Shown one piece after another: positions 26,406-35,618 of a stretch of 64,000 nt of DNA (positions are counted from its first letter, which is position 1; every line of letters starts with the position of its first letter). A model generated the notes under the pieces. It was not told where the DNA came from. It worked only from the letters and a program-made list of their open reading frames with translations, and searched no databases. The translations under genes and the position numbers were made by a program. Source of the DNA: Rubidibacter lacunae KORDI 51-2 (GTDB lineage: Bacteria > Cyanobacteriota > Cyanobacteriia > Cyanobacteriales > Rubidibacteraceae); contig NZ_ASSJ01000070.1 of the NCBI RefSeq assembly GCF_000473895.1, positions 62,001 through 126,000 on the forward strand. Reading direction: 5' to 3'.

Positions 26406-28499
26406 ATGAGCAAGGTCATCGGTATCGACTTAGGGACTACAAATAGCTGCGTTGCTGTTTTGGAGGGAGGCCAGCCCTCCGTCATCCAAAGCAGTGAAGG
26501 CGGGCGAACAACCCCCAGCATTGTCGGTTTTGGCAGGGGCGGCGAACGGTTGGTCGGACAGTTAGCAAAACGACAAACTGTCACGAACGCTGCTAACACG
26601 ATCTACAGCATCAAACGCTTCATCGGTCGCCGCTGGGACGATACTGTGGACGAGCGATCGCGCGTGCCCTACGGCTGCGTGAAGGGGCGCGACGGGACGG
26701 TCGATGTCGATATCCGTGGGCGGACGCTGACTCCGCAGGAGATATCGGCAATGATCTTGCAGAAATTGAGGGCAGATGCCGAGCAGTTCCTCGGCGAGCC
26801 GGTCGCGCAAGCAGTTATTACCGTTCCGGCTTACTTTACCGATGCCCAGCGACAAGCTACCAAAGATGCTGGGACGATCGCCGGGTTAGAGGTGCTGCGG
26901 ATCGTCAACGAACCCACGGCCGCAGCACTGGCCTACGGTTTGGACAAGCAAGACCGCGATCAGACGGTGCTAGTCTTCGACCTCGGCGGCGGGACCTTCG
27001 ACGTATCTATTTTGCAGCTCGGTGACGGTGTATTTGAGGTTAAAGCCACTGCCGGGAACAATCATCTAGGCGGTGACGATTTCGACGACGCGATCGTACG
27101 CTGGATGCTAGAGGATTTCAAGCAGCAGGAGGGGGTCGATCTCAGCGACGACAAAATGGCCTTACAACGCCTGCGCGAGGCAGCTGAGCGCGCCAAGATC
27201 GAACTATCGACGCGAATCACTACTTCGATTAACTTGCCCTTCATTACAGCATTTATTAAATCTGCTGGCGACGGCGGCCCCAAGCATCTCAAAATGGACC
27301 TGACGCGGTCCAAGTTTGAAGAGCTAACGTCCGAATTGATTGCCGCTACGATCGCGCCAGTCAATCAGGCACTAAATGATTGCGACCTGCACCCCGAGCA
27401 GGTAGATCGGATTATTTTGGTTGGCGGTTCGACGCGCATTCCGGCCGTGAGCGGGGCAATTCGGAAGTTTTTTGGCAATAAAGAACCCGACCGCTCGGTA
27501 AACCCCGATGAGGCCGTGGCTCTTGGTGCGGCAATTCAGGCCGGTGTATTGGGTAATGAGGTAGAGAATTTGTTGCTGCTGGACGTGACCCCACTGTCGA
27601 TGGGGATCGAGACCCTCGGCGAGGTGTTCACCAAAATCATCGAGCGCAATACTACAATCCCTACGAGCAAGTCACAGGTTTTTTCAACCGCAACGGACGG
27701 GCAAACCACCGTGGAGATCCACGCCTTGCAAGGCGATCGCCCGCTTGCGAAGGACAACAAAAGTTTGGGGAAGTTTTTGCTGGCAGGAATTCCTGCCGCA
27801 CCGCGCGGGGTACCTCAGATCGAAGTGAGCTTCGAGATCGATGTCAATGGCATTCTTCAGGTTTCCGCTCAAGATCGCGGAACGGGTCGGGAGCAGAGCA
27901 TCCGCATTTCCGGGACGGGCGGGTTAAATCAAGCTGAAATCGATCGCATGCGCGAAGAAGCAGAAACCTTTGCGGAGGAAGATCGCCGCCGGATGGTCCT
28001 TATCGACCTTCGCAGTCAGGCCGACAGTCTTTTCTACAGCCATGACTCGACGCTGAGGGAAAACAGCGAGATGATCCGACCGCATTTGCGCGAGCGGGCC
28101 GACGAGCAGCGAGCCGAGTTGCAGGAAATGGTGGCCCTCGACATTCCGCAACAAAGCGTGGCCCAGTTCTCGGCCGCGCTTGAGGCGTATCGCCAGGCGG
28201 TGTTAGCCTTGGGCGTCGATCTATACAGTCAGGCTGGTGCGGATATAGATCGCGAATTCGAGACGATGGACAATCGCCCGACAGAAAAGCCGCGGACGGC
28301 CAGCAGCAAAGTCTCAACGGGCGTTAAGTCCAGAGATGCCGACCGCTCCAGCCAAGAACTCGACGAAGTCTTCGGCACGCTCGACGACACGGTTGATGAG
28401 GGACTGCTCGCGGACACCTTCAGCACTCAACCCTCCCAACAGCCACTCGGTACTCTCGACGAGGGGAAGCTAACGACCGACTACGAGGCTATCGAATAG
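26406..28499 (+). CDS. dnaK: Hsp70 chaperone DnaK (DnaK1-like paralogue)
   Basis: The 697-residue protein has the Hsp70 signatures [28 protein letters not shown] and [13 protein letters not shown], plus the substrate-binding domain with [14 protein letters not shown]. Cyanobacteria carry several DnaK paralogues. The length near 690 residues, and the position directly after grpE as in Synechocystis, point to the DnaK1 type rather than the shorter essential DnaK2. The C-terminal tail is Ser/Asp-rich and lacks the EEVD-like or ENKD-like end. dnaJ follows after 106 bases. Confidence 0.95.
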   Translation: MSKVIGIDLGTTNSCVAVLEGGQPSVIQSSEGGRTTPSIVGFGRGGERLVGQLAKRQTVTNAANTIYSIKRFIGRRWDDTVDERSRVPYGCVKGRDGTVDVDIRGRTLTPQEISAMILQKLRADAEQFLGEPVAQAVITVPAYFTDAQRQATKDAGTIAGLEVLRIVNEPTAAALAYGLDKQDRDQTVLVFDLGGGTFDVSILQLGDGVFEVKATAGNNHLGGDDFDDAIVRWMLEDFKQQEGVDLSDDKMALQRLREAAERAKIELSTRITTSINLPFITAFIKSAGDGGPKHLKMDLTRSKFEELTSELIAATIAPVNQALNDCDLHPEQVDRIILVGGSTRIPAVSGAIRKFFGNKEPDRSVNPDEAVALGAAIQAGVLGNEVENLLLLDVTPLSMGIETLGEVFTKIIERNTTIPTSKSQVFSTATDGQTTVEIHALQGDRPLAKDNKSLGKFLLAGIPAAPRGVPQIEVSFEIDVNGILQVSAQDRGTGREQSIRISGTGGLNQAEIDRMREEAETFAEEDRRRMVLIDLRSQADSLFYSHDSTLRENSEMIRPHLRERADEQRAELQEMVALDIPQQSVAQFSAALEAYRQAVLALGVDLYSQAGADIDREFETMDNRPTEKPRTASSKVSTGVKSRDADRSSQELDEVFGTLDDTVDEGLLADTFSTQPSQQPLGTLDEGKLTTDYEAIE

Positions 28500-28605
28500 A
28501 TACCGTCCTGTCCCTGTCATTAGCTTCGCTGCGGCACAATGAGAACGGCTGCAGTACTTTCCATCCCGTCCACTTCATCTCGAGCACAGACGACCCCTAC
28601 TTTAT

Positions 28606-29754
28606 ATGGCTGCTGACTATTACGAAATGCTCGGCGTCGCGCGCGACGCCAGTAAAGACGAGATCAAGCGGGCGTTTCGCGAGTTAGCGCGGCGCTATCA
28701 TCCCGATGTAAACAAGGATTCTGGCGCGGAGGAGCGCTTCAAGGAAATCAATCGTGCCTATGAAGTCCTGTCCGAGCCAGAGATGCGAGCGCGCTACGAT
28801 CGCTTCGGCGAAGCCGGAGTGTCCGGGGCAGCTGGTGCGAGCGGCTTCCAGGATATGGGCGACGTGGGCGGGTTTGCCGACTTGTTCGAGACCATTTTCA
28901 GTGGCTTCGGCGGGATGGGAACCGCGGCGGGTGGAGGCAGCTCGACGCGACGGCGGTCGAGTCAAGTCCGCGGCGACGACTTGCGTCTAGACTTGCGCTT
29001 GGAATTCCGCGAAGCGGTCTTTGGCGGCGAGAAGGAAATTCGCATTCCGCACATGGAAAACTGCGAGACCTGCAAGGGATCCGGCGCCAAACCGGGGACC
29101 AGCGCCTCTACTTGTTCGACCTGTAACGGGACCGGCCAAGTGCGGCGCGCGACCCGAACGCCCTTCGGGAGCTTTGCTCAGGTAGCGACGTGCCCGAACT
29201 GCAACGGAGAAGGGCGCGTCATTGAGGAAAAATGCGAGACTTGCAATGGGGTCGGTCGCCGTCAGGTGCGCAAGAAATTGAAAGTGACCATTCCGGCGGG
29301 TGTCGATAATGGCACCCGCTTGCGCGTCGCTGGTGAAGGCGATGCCGGGCTGCGCGGCGGTCCGTCCGGCGACCTGTATGTGTTTCTCAACATTGCCGAG
29401 GACGCCGAGTTCGAGCGCGACGGCACCGATATCCATTCCGAACTGCGCGTTAGCTACCTACAAGCAATTCTGGGCTGCCACAACGAGGTCAAAACAGTCG
29501 ATGGACCGGAGGAGCTGGCGATTCCTCCGGGAACGCAGCCGGGAACGGTATTGCGATTGGAAGGCAAGGGTGTTCCCAAACTTGGCAACAGCGTCAGTCG
29601 CGGCGACCATCTAATCACCGTGCAGGTCGAAATACCAACGCGGCTCGAGCGCGAAGAGCGCGAAGCTCTGGAAAAACTCGCTTACCAGAAAGGCGAAAAT
29701 GTTGGTAAGGGACGCGAAGGCGGGTTATTCGGCGGTATTTTTCGCGGTCACTAG
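28606..29754 (+). CDS. dnaJ: Hsp40 co-chaperone DnaJ (type I)
   Basis: The 382-residue product has all four parts of a type I J-protein: the J domain with HPD in [10 protein letters not shown], a Gly/Phe-rich region (about residues 75-120), and four zinc-finger CxxCxGxG-type motifs ([32 protein letters not shown]). The C-terminal beta domains come last ([25 protein letters not shown]). It delivers clients to the DnaK encoded just upstream. The sulfurtransferase-like gene follows 39 bases after the stop. Confidence 0.96.
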   Translation: MAADYYEMLGVARDASKDEIKRAFRELARRYHPDVNKDSGAEERFKEINRAYEVLSEPEMRARYDRFGEAGVSGAAGASGFQDMGDVGGFADLFETIFSGFGGMGTAAGGGSSTRRRSSQVRGDDLRLDLRLEFREAVFGGEKEIRIPHMENCETCKGSGAKPGTSASTCSTCNGTGQVRRATRTPFGSFAQVATCPNCNGEGRVIEEKCETCNGVGRRQVRKKLKVTIPAGVDNGTRLRVAGEGDAGLRGGPSGDLYVFLNIAEDAEFERDGTDIHSELRVSYLQAILGCHNEVKTVDGPEELAIPPGTQPGTVLRLEGKGVPKLGNSVSRGDHLITVQVEIPTRLEREEREALEKLAYQKGENVGKGREGGLFGGIFRGH

Positions 29755-29793
29755 CCATCAACGATCGTGCGATCGCCCTACAGTCCCGGCGCT

Positions 29794-30057
29794 ATGAACA
29801 ACTCCTCTGCAGCATCATTGCCGACCCCCGACGACCGGCTCGACTTGCGCGGCACGCCCTGCCCGCTCAATTTCGTGCGGACGAAACTGCGCCTGCAAAA
29901 GCTGCCGCCAGGTCAGCTGCTAGAAGTGTGGCTCGACCCGGGCGACCCCATCGAGCAAGTTCCCGACAGCCTGCATGCTGCGGGTTATCCGGTTGCAGCT
30001 ATTGTTAACTGCGGCAACTACTTCGCGTTGCAAGTACGACAGTCGACAGCAGTATGA
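29794..30057 (+). CDS. TusA/SirA-like sulfur carrier family protein
   Basis: The product (about 87 residues from ATG 29794; an upstream GTG 29767 adds nine) has the TusA core LDLRGTPCPLNFVRTKLRL, with the conserved Cys, and then LLEVWLDPGDPIEQVPDSL. TusA proteins carry persulfide sulfur for tRNA thiolation and cofactor synthesis. The canonical CPxP here reads CPLN, which is a variant motif. Its TGA overlaps the ATG of rsgA as ATGA, implying translational coupling. Confidence 0.85.
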   Translation: MNNSSAASLPTPDDRLDLRGTPCPLNFVRTKLRLQKLPPGQLLEVWLDPGDPIEQVPDSLHAAGYPVAAIVNCGNYFALQVRQSTAV

Positions 30058-31169
30058 GTGCGCCACCAGAACTGACCCTGGGTGCAACGGTAGCGGAGTG
30101 GCGCGGCACAGTGGTCGCAACGCAGGCTAACTTCTATCGCGTGCGCTTAGACGGCAGTGCGGCAGTATCGCTGCCGGTCAGAGCAGAGTCGGAGCGACCG
30201 CGCGAGTTATTGTGTACTCGCCGCGCGCGATTGAAAAAGCTCGGGCAGCGGGTTATAGCCGGAGATCGCGTGACCGTGGAGGAACCCGATTGGACGGACG
30301 GTCGCGGCGCGATCGCGTCCGTCTTGCCGCGCCGCACGGAACTGAGTCGCCCGCCCGTTGCCAATGCCGACGTATTGTTATTGATGTTTGCGCTAGCAGC
30401 TCCACCACCAGATGCGTGGCAGCTCAGTCGGTTTCTGACCTGCGGTGAGACGACAGGACTGGAGCTCTGTTTGTGCTTAAATAAGTGCGACTTGGTTGCC
30501 GCGGCAGAGCAACAAGCTTGGCGCGAGCGGCTGCGCGCCTGGGGCTACGATCCACTCTTCGTCAGCATCAGAGCTGGTGACGGGTTGGAAGCAGTCCGCG
30601 CTCGTCTAGCCGGGAAGATCGGCATCCTAGCCGGTCCTTCGGGCGTGGGTAAATCGAGCGCGATCGCCCGTCTGGTGCCATCAGCACAGCTGCGCATCGG
30701 ATCGGTGTCCGGCAAACTAGAGCGCGGTCGCCACACAACGCGCCACGTCGAACTGTTCGAACTGCCGGGTGGCGGACTGCTCGCCGATACGCCCGGATTC
30801 AATCAACCAGTTCTCGACTGTCCGCCGCAGAGGGTGGTGCAGTTGTTTCCCGAAGCGCGCGCGTTCCTGCGCCAGGGAAACTGCCAGTTCGGCAACTGCC
30901 TGCACCGGGACGAGCCGCACTGTGTCGTCCGCGGGGAGTGGGAACGCTACGAGCACTATTTGCGCTTCCTCGACGAGGCGGTCGAACGGGCAGCCGCGCG
31001 GCGAGACACACCCGATACCGAGATAAACCTCAAGCTCAAAACTGGCTCGGCCGGTCAACGGGAGTACGAACCAAAGCTCGAAAGCAAAAAGTACCGCCGC
31101 ACCTCGCGTCGCCAGCGACATCAGAGCCTACAGGATCTTATAGCCGAAGCCGAAGTCGAGGAGTTATAG
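30054..31169 (+). CDS. rsgA: Ribosome small-subunit-dependent GTPase RsgA (YjeQ)
   Basis: The 371-residue protein has the circularly permuted GTPase order: an OB-fold N-terminus, then NKCD (G4), GPSGVGKSS (G1), the RHTTRH switch and DTPGF (G3). The C-terminal zinc-knuckle CQFGNCLHRDEPHC follows. RsgA checks late 30S assembly. A basic tail of about 40 residues (KKYRRTSRRQRHQ) extends past the usual end. It overlaps the TusA-like gene by four bases. Confidence 0.95.
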   Translation: MSAPPELTLGATVAEWRGTVVATQANFYRVRLDGSAAVSLPVRAESERPRELLCTRRARLKKLGQRVIAGDRVTVEEPDWTDGRGAIASVLPRRTELSRPPVANADVLLLMFALAAPPPDAWQLSRFLTCGETTGLELCLCLNKCDLVAAAEQQAWRERLRAWGYDPLFVSIRAGDGLEAVRARLAGKIGILAGPSGVGKSSAIARLVPSAQLRIGSVSGKLERGRHTTRHVELFELPGGGLLADTPGFNQPVLDCPPQRVVQLFPEARAFLRQGNCQFGNCLHRDEPHCVVRGEWERYEHYLRFLDEAVERAAARRDTPDTEINLKLKTGSAGQREYEPKLESKKYRRTSRRQRHQSLQDLIAEAEVEEL

Positions 31170-31376
31170 CCGAGCCGGAAGCGATCGCATCAACCAGTGC
31201 CGCGATCGATCGTGGTGGGGAGTATGCACCCCGCCGAGGAACTTTGCAGGCGATCGGGCTCTCCCAAAACTCGTTCTGCTGCAAACCGCAGCGTGCTGTT
31301 CGACCTATCGTCCGACAATTGTGCCGACGTGACCACAACTACAAATCACGCTTACAAACGCTCGCTAACCGGTCTC

Positions 31377-32216
31377 ATGCGGTGGTCCGAGCTATCGAAA
31401 CTTTCCCGCTGGTTTCTGGCAACTGGGCTGGGAATCGTCGCTGCTTTTGCCGCCATTGCCGTGCTAGTGCCGCTATTGGCTGGGTGGGGCTGGATTCAAG
31501 ATCCGACCGAAGCTCTTAGCAATCCAATTAATGCTGCCCCAAGCACTGCCCATTGGTTCGGGACAACGCGCCAAGGCTACGACGTATTTGCACGAACGCT
31601 GTTCGGGGCGCGGGCAGCGCTGCGCGTAGTAGCAGCAGCAACAATTCTGAGTGCGTTCGCGGGCGTACCGCTCGGGTTGCTGGCGGGTTATCTCGGCGGG
31701 CGACTCGACAAGTTCTTGCTGTTCTTGATGGACACGATCTATACGCTACCGGGGTTGTTGCTATCAATTACTCTGGCGTTCGTCGTCGGGCGCGGCGTGC
31801 TTAATGCGGCGATCGCCGTCAGCATATCGTACGTACCGCAGTATTTCCGGGTGGTGCGCAACCATACCGTCAGCGTTAAGACCGAGTTGTTTGTAGAAGC
31901 AGCGCGCGCTCTTGGTGCCAGTCCGTCGCGAGTCCTGTCACGCTATCTATTCGGCAACGTGGTGCAAAGCGTGCCGGTACTGTTCGCGCTGAATGCCGCC
32001 GACGCGATCCTGATTCTCAGCAGCCTCGGGTTTCTCGGTTTGGGGTTGCCTGAAGACGTTCCCGAATGGGGCTACGCGCTTAAGGAAGCCCTGGATGCGC
32101 TGCCGACAGGGGTGTGGTGGGCGGCATTCTTTCCCGGTTTGGCGATCGCGTTGCTAGCAGTCGGGATGGCACTCCTCGGCGAAGGCTTGGGCGAGTTATT
32201 TCACGAGCGCCATTAA
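31377..32216 (+). CDS. Peptide-type ABC transporter permease (DppC/OppC family)
   Basis: The 279-residue protein from ATG 31377 has an N-terminal membrane helix and a periplasmic segment with HWFGTTRQGYDVFARTLFGAR, the signature of DppC/OppC. Five more helices follow. The cytoplasmic EAA loop reads EAARALGASPSRVLSRYLF and would contact the ATPase. The end has LPEDVPEWGYALKEAL, typical for the family. The frame is open to GTG 31197 and GTG 31329, but the extra residues do not look like the family. The partner permease, ATPases and binding protein are not in this window. The gene starts about 200 bases after rsgA. Confidence 0.88.
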   Translation: MRWSELSKLSRWFLATGLGIVAAFAAIAVLVPLLAGWGWIQDPTEALSNPINAAPSTAHWFGTTRQGYDVFARTLFGARAALRVVAAATILSAFAGVPLGLLAGYLGGRLDKFLLFLMDTIYTLPGLLLSITLAFVVGRGVLNAAIAVSISYVPQYFRVVRNHTVSVKTELFVEAARALGASPSRVLSRYLFGNVVQSVPVLFALNAADAILILSSLGFLGLGLPEDVPEWGYALKEALDALPTGVWWAAFFPGLAIALLAVGMALLGEGLGELFHERH

Positions 32217-32495
32217 GCAATTACAACGAGTCGGGTAAGACGAGCCGATAGAATGCGTCTAGAATTCGGGTCACTGAGACAGCGCTGCAAGTGCAATGGC
32301 CAATCTATCCTTTTAGCGCTTGAGGAGACGGTTCGGACTTTTCGAGCCCGAACGAACGGGCGTCGAGACTTACCCAGTGGAAATCGTCTGAACTCTCTCT
32401 TCCTTTCTAAACCATCACAAAATTACCACTCGCCGCCTGCGCGATCGCCAAACCCAAGCCAGACAATACATCAGCAGGAAACCTCCAAACTGGCA

Positions 32496-32762
32496 TTAAC
32501 TTGAATACTGCCTCAGGAGGCGGGAAATGTGCGAGTCGCTCGCTCGTGGCGACGGACGCGGCAGGGGGTGCTCGATGCCCTCGCGATCGCAGCAGAGCAC
32601 GGGGATTTCGTATTGGTAAACCTCAAACCATTCCGCGCGGGTCGTGATGTCGCGCATCTCGAGTTCGAAGTCCAGATCTCCGACACCAGCCAAGCGTTCG
32701 AGCTTTTCCTGCAGCCCTTCACATAGGTGGCAGCCGGGTTTGGAGTACAAAATCAATTTCAT
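32496..32762 (-). CDS. Glutaredoxin-like protein (DUF836 type)
   Basis: The 88-residue protein starts MKLILYSKPGCHLCEGLQEKL, giving a thioredoxin-fold start with the redox pair CHLC at 11-14. It continues with EMRDITTRAEWFEVYQYEIPVLC, including the cis-Pro loop IPVL. Members of this group are small glutaredoxin-like proteins of unclear partner. It sits 90 bases downstream of the kinase-GUN4 gene on the same strand. Confidence 0.88.
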   Translation of the reverse strand: MKLILYSKPGCHLCEGLQEKLERLAGVGDLDFELEMRDITTRAEWFEVYQYEIPVLCCDREGIEHPLPRPSPRASDSHISRLLRQYSS

Positions 32763-32851
32763 GGCTGCTGTTTTCTTTGCCGCCCTTGCTTTGGAATCAG
32801 ACCAGATGCGATTGCACGCCCTCCCGATCTTAGATCGTTGAATGACCGCCG

Positions 32852-34378
32852 TCAGGCTCGTTTGCTGTCCCTAGGTGCCGGCGATGCTCCCAAGCCGCAA
32901 GCATCGAGGCGACGAAATAGTCGACGTAAGCCCCATACAGCCGAGCCGTACCACCAGCGAATGGCTGGCAAATGACCGAGCGGCGCGCCTGCATCGTAAG
33001 TTAAGTGCTGGTGGGGGAGCCACGCGCCAGACCGGAACCACCCCAATCGATCGCCGAATTTGTAGTACGTCGGCTCGTACAAGTCCTGCCAAATCCGCAG
33101 CTGTACGCTGAAGCCAAAGCGATCGCCGGAATGCTCCGCCCACAGCTCGTCGATCGCGCGCAGTTCCACACAGGGGAAGAGGTCGATCTCTTCCCCTTCT
33201 AGCCAAGTTCGCCGCACGGCTTTCCCCGCCTCTAACAGCAGTCGGTGCGTTTCCTCGTTAGCCCGATGCCAGTTGCCAGCCTCCAGGGCCGCGCTCAACG
33301 GCGTGCAATCGATGGCCAGCAATGCCGGCTCGGATTCGATCGCGTCGAAGCGTAAGTCAAAGCCTAAAGCATCCACGGTATCGAAGACAAACGTCGAATC
33401 TGACGACTCGACCGGTTCCTCAGGCACGGCATTGGGGGCGGCTGGCTGGGCCGCTGGAGCAACGGTCGCGGGCTCCGGTGTCGGTTCCGGTTGCGCGAAC
33501 TGCGGGGCATAGGGATAGAGCTGCCGCAAGTCATCGAGCACGGCACGTGCGTTGGGATAGCGCTTGCTAATCGCTTCTGCCAGCATCCTGTTGAGGACGA
33601 ACTCCAGCTGTCGCGAGATCGGACGATTTAGATAGCCTTGCCAAACCCAAGTAGCAGCATCGTGACTGTAAAGGTCGAAGGGCGGCACACCCGTTAGCAG
33701 ATAAATGCAGGTAACGCCAAGACCGTAGACGTCGCTAGCCAAGGTGGCCCGACCGCGCATCTGTTCCGGCGCGACATACTCTGCCGATCCGATGGACGTG
33801 CCTGCTTGCATCAAGGACCCTTCAGTCAAGATTTTTGCCGCTCCGAAATCAACGAGGGCAATCCGCCCGTCCCGATCGCGGATCAAGTTTTCGGGTTTGA
33901 TATCGCGGTGAATGACTTGCCGGTCGTGGATGTAACTCAAGACCGGCAACACCTGACCGAGCAAGTCAAGTAAATCTGACTCACGCGCGCGCACGATGCG
34001 GACGAGCCAGTTTGCTAAATTCTCGCCCTCGACCCAAGCCTGCACCAAGTATTGATACTCACCTTCGGCAAATGTATCGTAAAGTTCGGGGATTTGAGGG
34101 TGAGCGCCCAAGCCTGCCAAAAACCGAATCTCTTTAGCAAAAAGTGCCGTTGCTAACTCCCGCCGTTCTCCCAATAGCGATTGCGGAAAACACTGTTTGA
34201 CGACGCAAGCCCGTTCTGGTTTGACGCCAATATCGACCGCCAAAAACGTCCGCCCGAATCCACCTTCGCCCAACACCCGAACAATGCGATAGCGTCCGGC
34301 AAGCAGCCGCTCGAGGAAATCCGCCGCGCGAACGTGTCGTGAATCAAATAAGGGTTTTAGCCCCTCGGCATCGGTCAT
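32852..34378 (-). CDS. Serine/threonine protein kinase with C-terminal GUN4 domain
   Basis: The 508-residue protein is a fusion. Residues 29-290 form a Hanks-type kinase with the Gly loop LGEGGFGRTF (36-45), Lys61, the catalytic HRDIKPEN (HRD 157-159), DFG (177-179) and a C-lobe SAEYVAPEQM, so it should be active. A Pro/Ala-rich linker (about 300-335) leads to a GUN4 domain at about 355-495, marked by LRAIDELWAEHSGDRFGFSVQ and KFGDRLGW. GUN4 domains bind protoporphyrin IX and Mg-protoporphyrin and activate Mg-chelatase. Kinase-GUN4 fusions are known in cyanobacteria, but their signals are unclear. chlH lies 4.5 kb downstream on the other strand. Confidence 0.93.
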   Translation of the reverse strand: MTDAEGLKPLFDSRHVRAADFLERLLAGRYRIVRVLGEGGFGRTFLAVDIGVKPERACVVKQCFPQSLLGERRELATALFAKEIRFLAGLGAHPQIPELYDTFAEGEYQYLVQAWVEGENLANWLVRIVRARESDLLDLLGQVLPVLSYIHDRQVIHRDIKPENLIRDRDGRIALVDFGAAKILTEGSLMQAGTSIGSAEYVAPEQMRGRATLASDVYGLGVTCIYLLTGVPPFDLYSHDAATWVWQGYLNRPISRQLEFVLNRMLAEAISKRYPNARAVLDDLRQLYPYAPQFAQPEPTPEPATVAPAAQPAAPNAVPEEPVESSDSTFVFDTVDALGFDLRFDAIESEPALLAIDCTPLSAALEAGNWHRANEETHRLLLEAGKAVRRTWLEGEEIDLFPCVELRAIDELWAEHSGDRFGFSVQLRIWQDLYEPTYYKFGDRLGWFRSGAWLPHQHLTYDAGAPLGHLPAIRWWYGSAVWGLRRLFRRLDACGLGASPAPRDSKRA

Positions 34379-34623
34379 TACATGCCTGCACTCTCTACCG
34401 GGAAACCGCCTTTCGCACCAAAAAGCAACAGAAATTTACAGAGATTCACACGAATTCGTAATAGTTTGCTAGTTGGACCAGTGCGGTTACCTGACTGGAA
34501 AAACGAACGCCAGCCTCCGCGCAAATTATGAAACTTAAGTAAGGATTTGCTATGTTCGCGCCTGCGGGACTGCTGCGCTAGTTAAGCTAAAGATACGCAT
34601 CAATACAGCATTCATCTCTATAC

Positions 34624-35139
34624 ATGATGACGGCAGCAATTCAACGCAACCAAAACATTGGAAGCTGGCAAGCACTACTCCTTTTGATTCTTGGACTCTG
34701 GCTTGGCGGTAGTTTGATGCTCGATTTGTTGGTAGTCCCTTGCCTCGCGACAGAAGGCATGATGGAAGCAACGGGTTTTGCCAGCGTAGGGTACGCTCTG
34801 TTCGGGACGTTCAATCATGTCGAGCTGGTCGCAGCCGCAGCAGTTTTGACCGTTATCTGGGCACTGCACCGGCAATCTGCACCGCAAACCAGCTCGCTAG
34901 CAATTGCGTCAGTCCTTTTGGGCTGCGTGCTGCTTAGCACCTACATTCTGACGCCGCAGATGAGCGCTACAGCTATGTCCCTCGACTGGTTTGCAACCGA
35001 TCCCTCCATGCCTGCGGCAATGGTGCCCTTGCATTGGGGATACTGGTCGGCAGAAATCGTGAAGCTTCTCGGCGGTGCCTTTTTACTGGGTCGCTACTGC
35101 CAGGCGATCGCCAGTCCGGTCCGGACGGCAACGTCTTAA
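34624..35139 (+). CDS. DUF4149-like four-helix membrane protein
   Basis: The 171-residue protein has four hydrophobic helices, near residues 15-40, 50-80, 90-110 and 135-155. The start includes LWLGGSLMLDLLVVPCLATEGMM and FASVGYALFGTFNHVELV, which resemble the DUF4149/TMEM205-like group. The function is unknown. Two adjacent ATG codons (34624, 34627) could start it. It stands alone and ends at a strong terminator. Confidence 0.7.
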   Translation: MMTAAIQRNQNIGSWQALLLLILGLWLGGSLMLDLLVVPCLATEGMMEATGFASVGYALFGTFNHVELVAAAAVLTVIWALHRQSAPQTSSLAIASVLLGCVLLSTYILTPQMSATAMSLDWFATDPSMPAAMVPLHWGYWSAEIVKLLGGAFLLGRYCQAIASPVRTATS

Positions 35140-35618
35140 CCGCTTACTCCTGAGGTCAATCCATACCGGCCCGTTACGCTCCTTCTGTGCAAGGAGCGTT
35201 TTTTTATTCCCAGTTTTACCCCGATTGTTTCACCAACACCCTATACCAACACTAGGAAGTACTGTGACAGTTGAAAGCCTGAATTCCTCCCTCCTCAAGC
35301 CTGGATTGTTCGCGAAGATTTTGACGAAGCCTCAAACCCTTGCTCTGACTAGGCTCCAATCTACGTGTATAGGAACGCACTGTCAATGAGCGAAAAAGTC
35401 TGCAAGCGCTGCAGGGCAATAAATTTAGCGTCTCCTCATCAGAGTTCATGAATAACTCAGGCTAGGGATTTTTCGCTCAATCTGTTGTAAGCATTGGGCA
35501 TATTGGTCTTTCCAGTCAGCTCCGATCCATGATGGAAGGGACTGATATGACATCCTGAAAAGTCTGATTGCTAGAGGAAAAGCAGAATTCGACTGCAGGA
35601 ACTTGCGTCTGAAATCGC
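35140..35618. other. Convergent intergenic region containing a terminator
   Basis: Apart from the terminator at 35176-35206 no gene, RNA or repeat is recognised here. The sequence is somewhat more AT-rich than its neighbours and the short frames have no known motif. Confidence 0.4.
35176..35206 (+). terminator. Rho-independent terminator
   Basis: ACGCTCCTT (35176-35184) pairs perfectly with AAGGAGCGT (35191-35199) around a six-base loop and is followed by seven T residues. It ends the DUF4149-like transcript. Confidence 0.92.
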
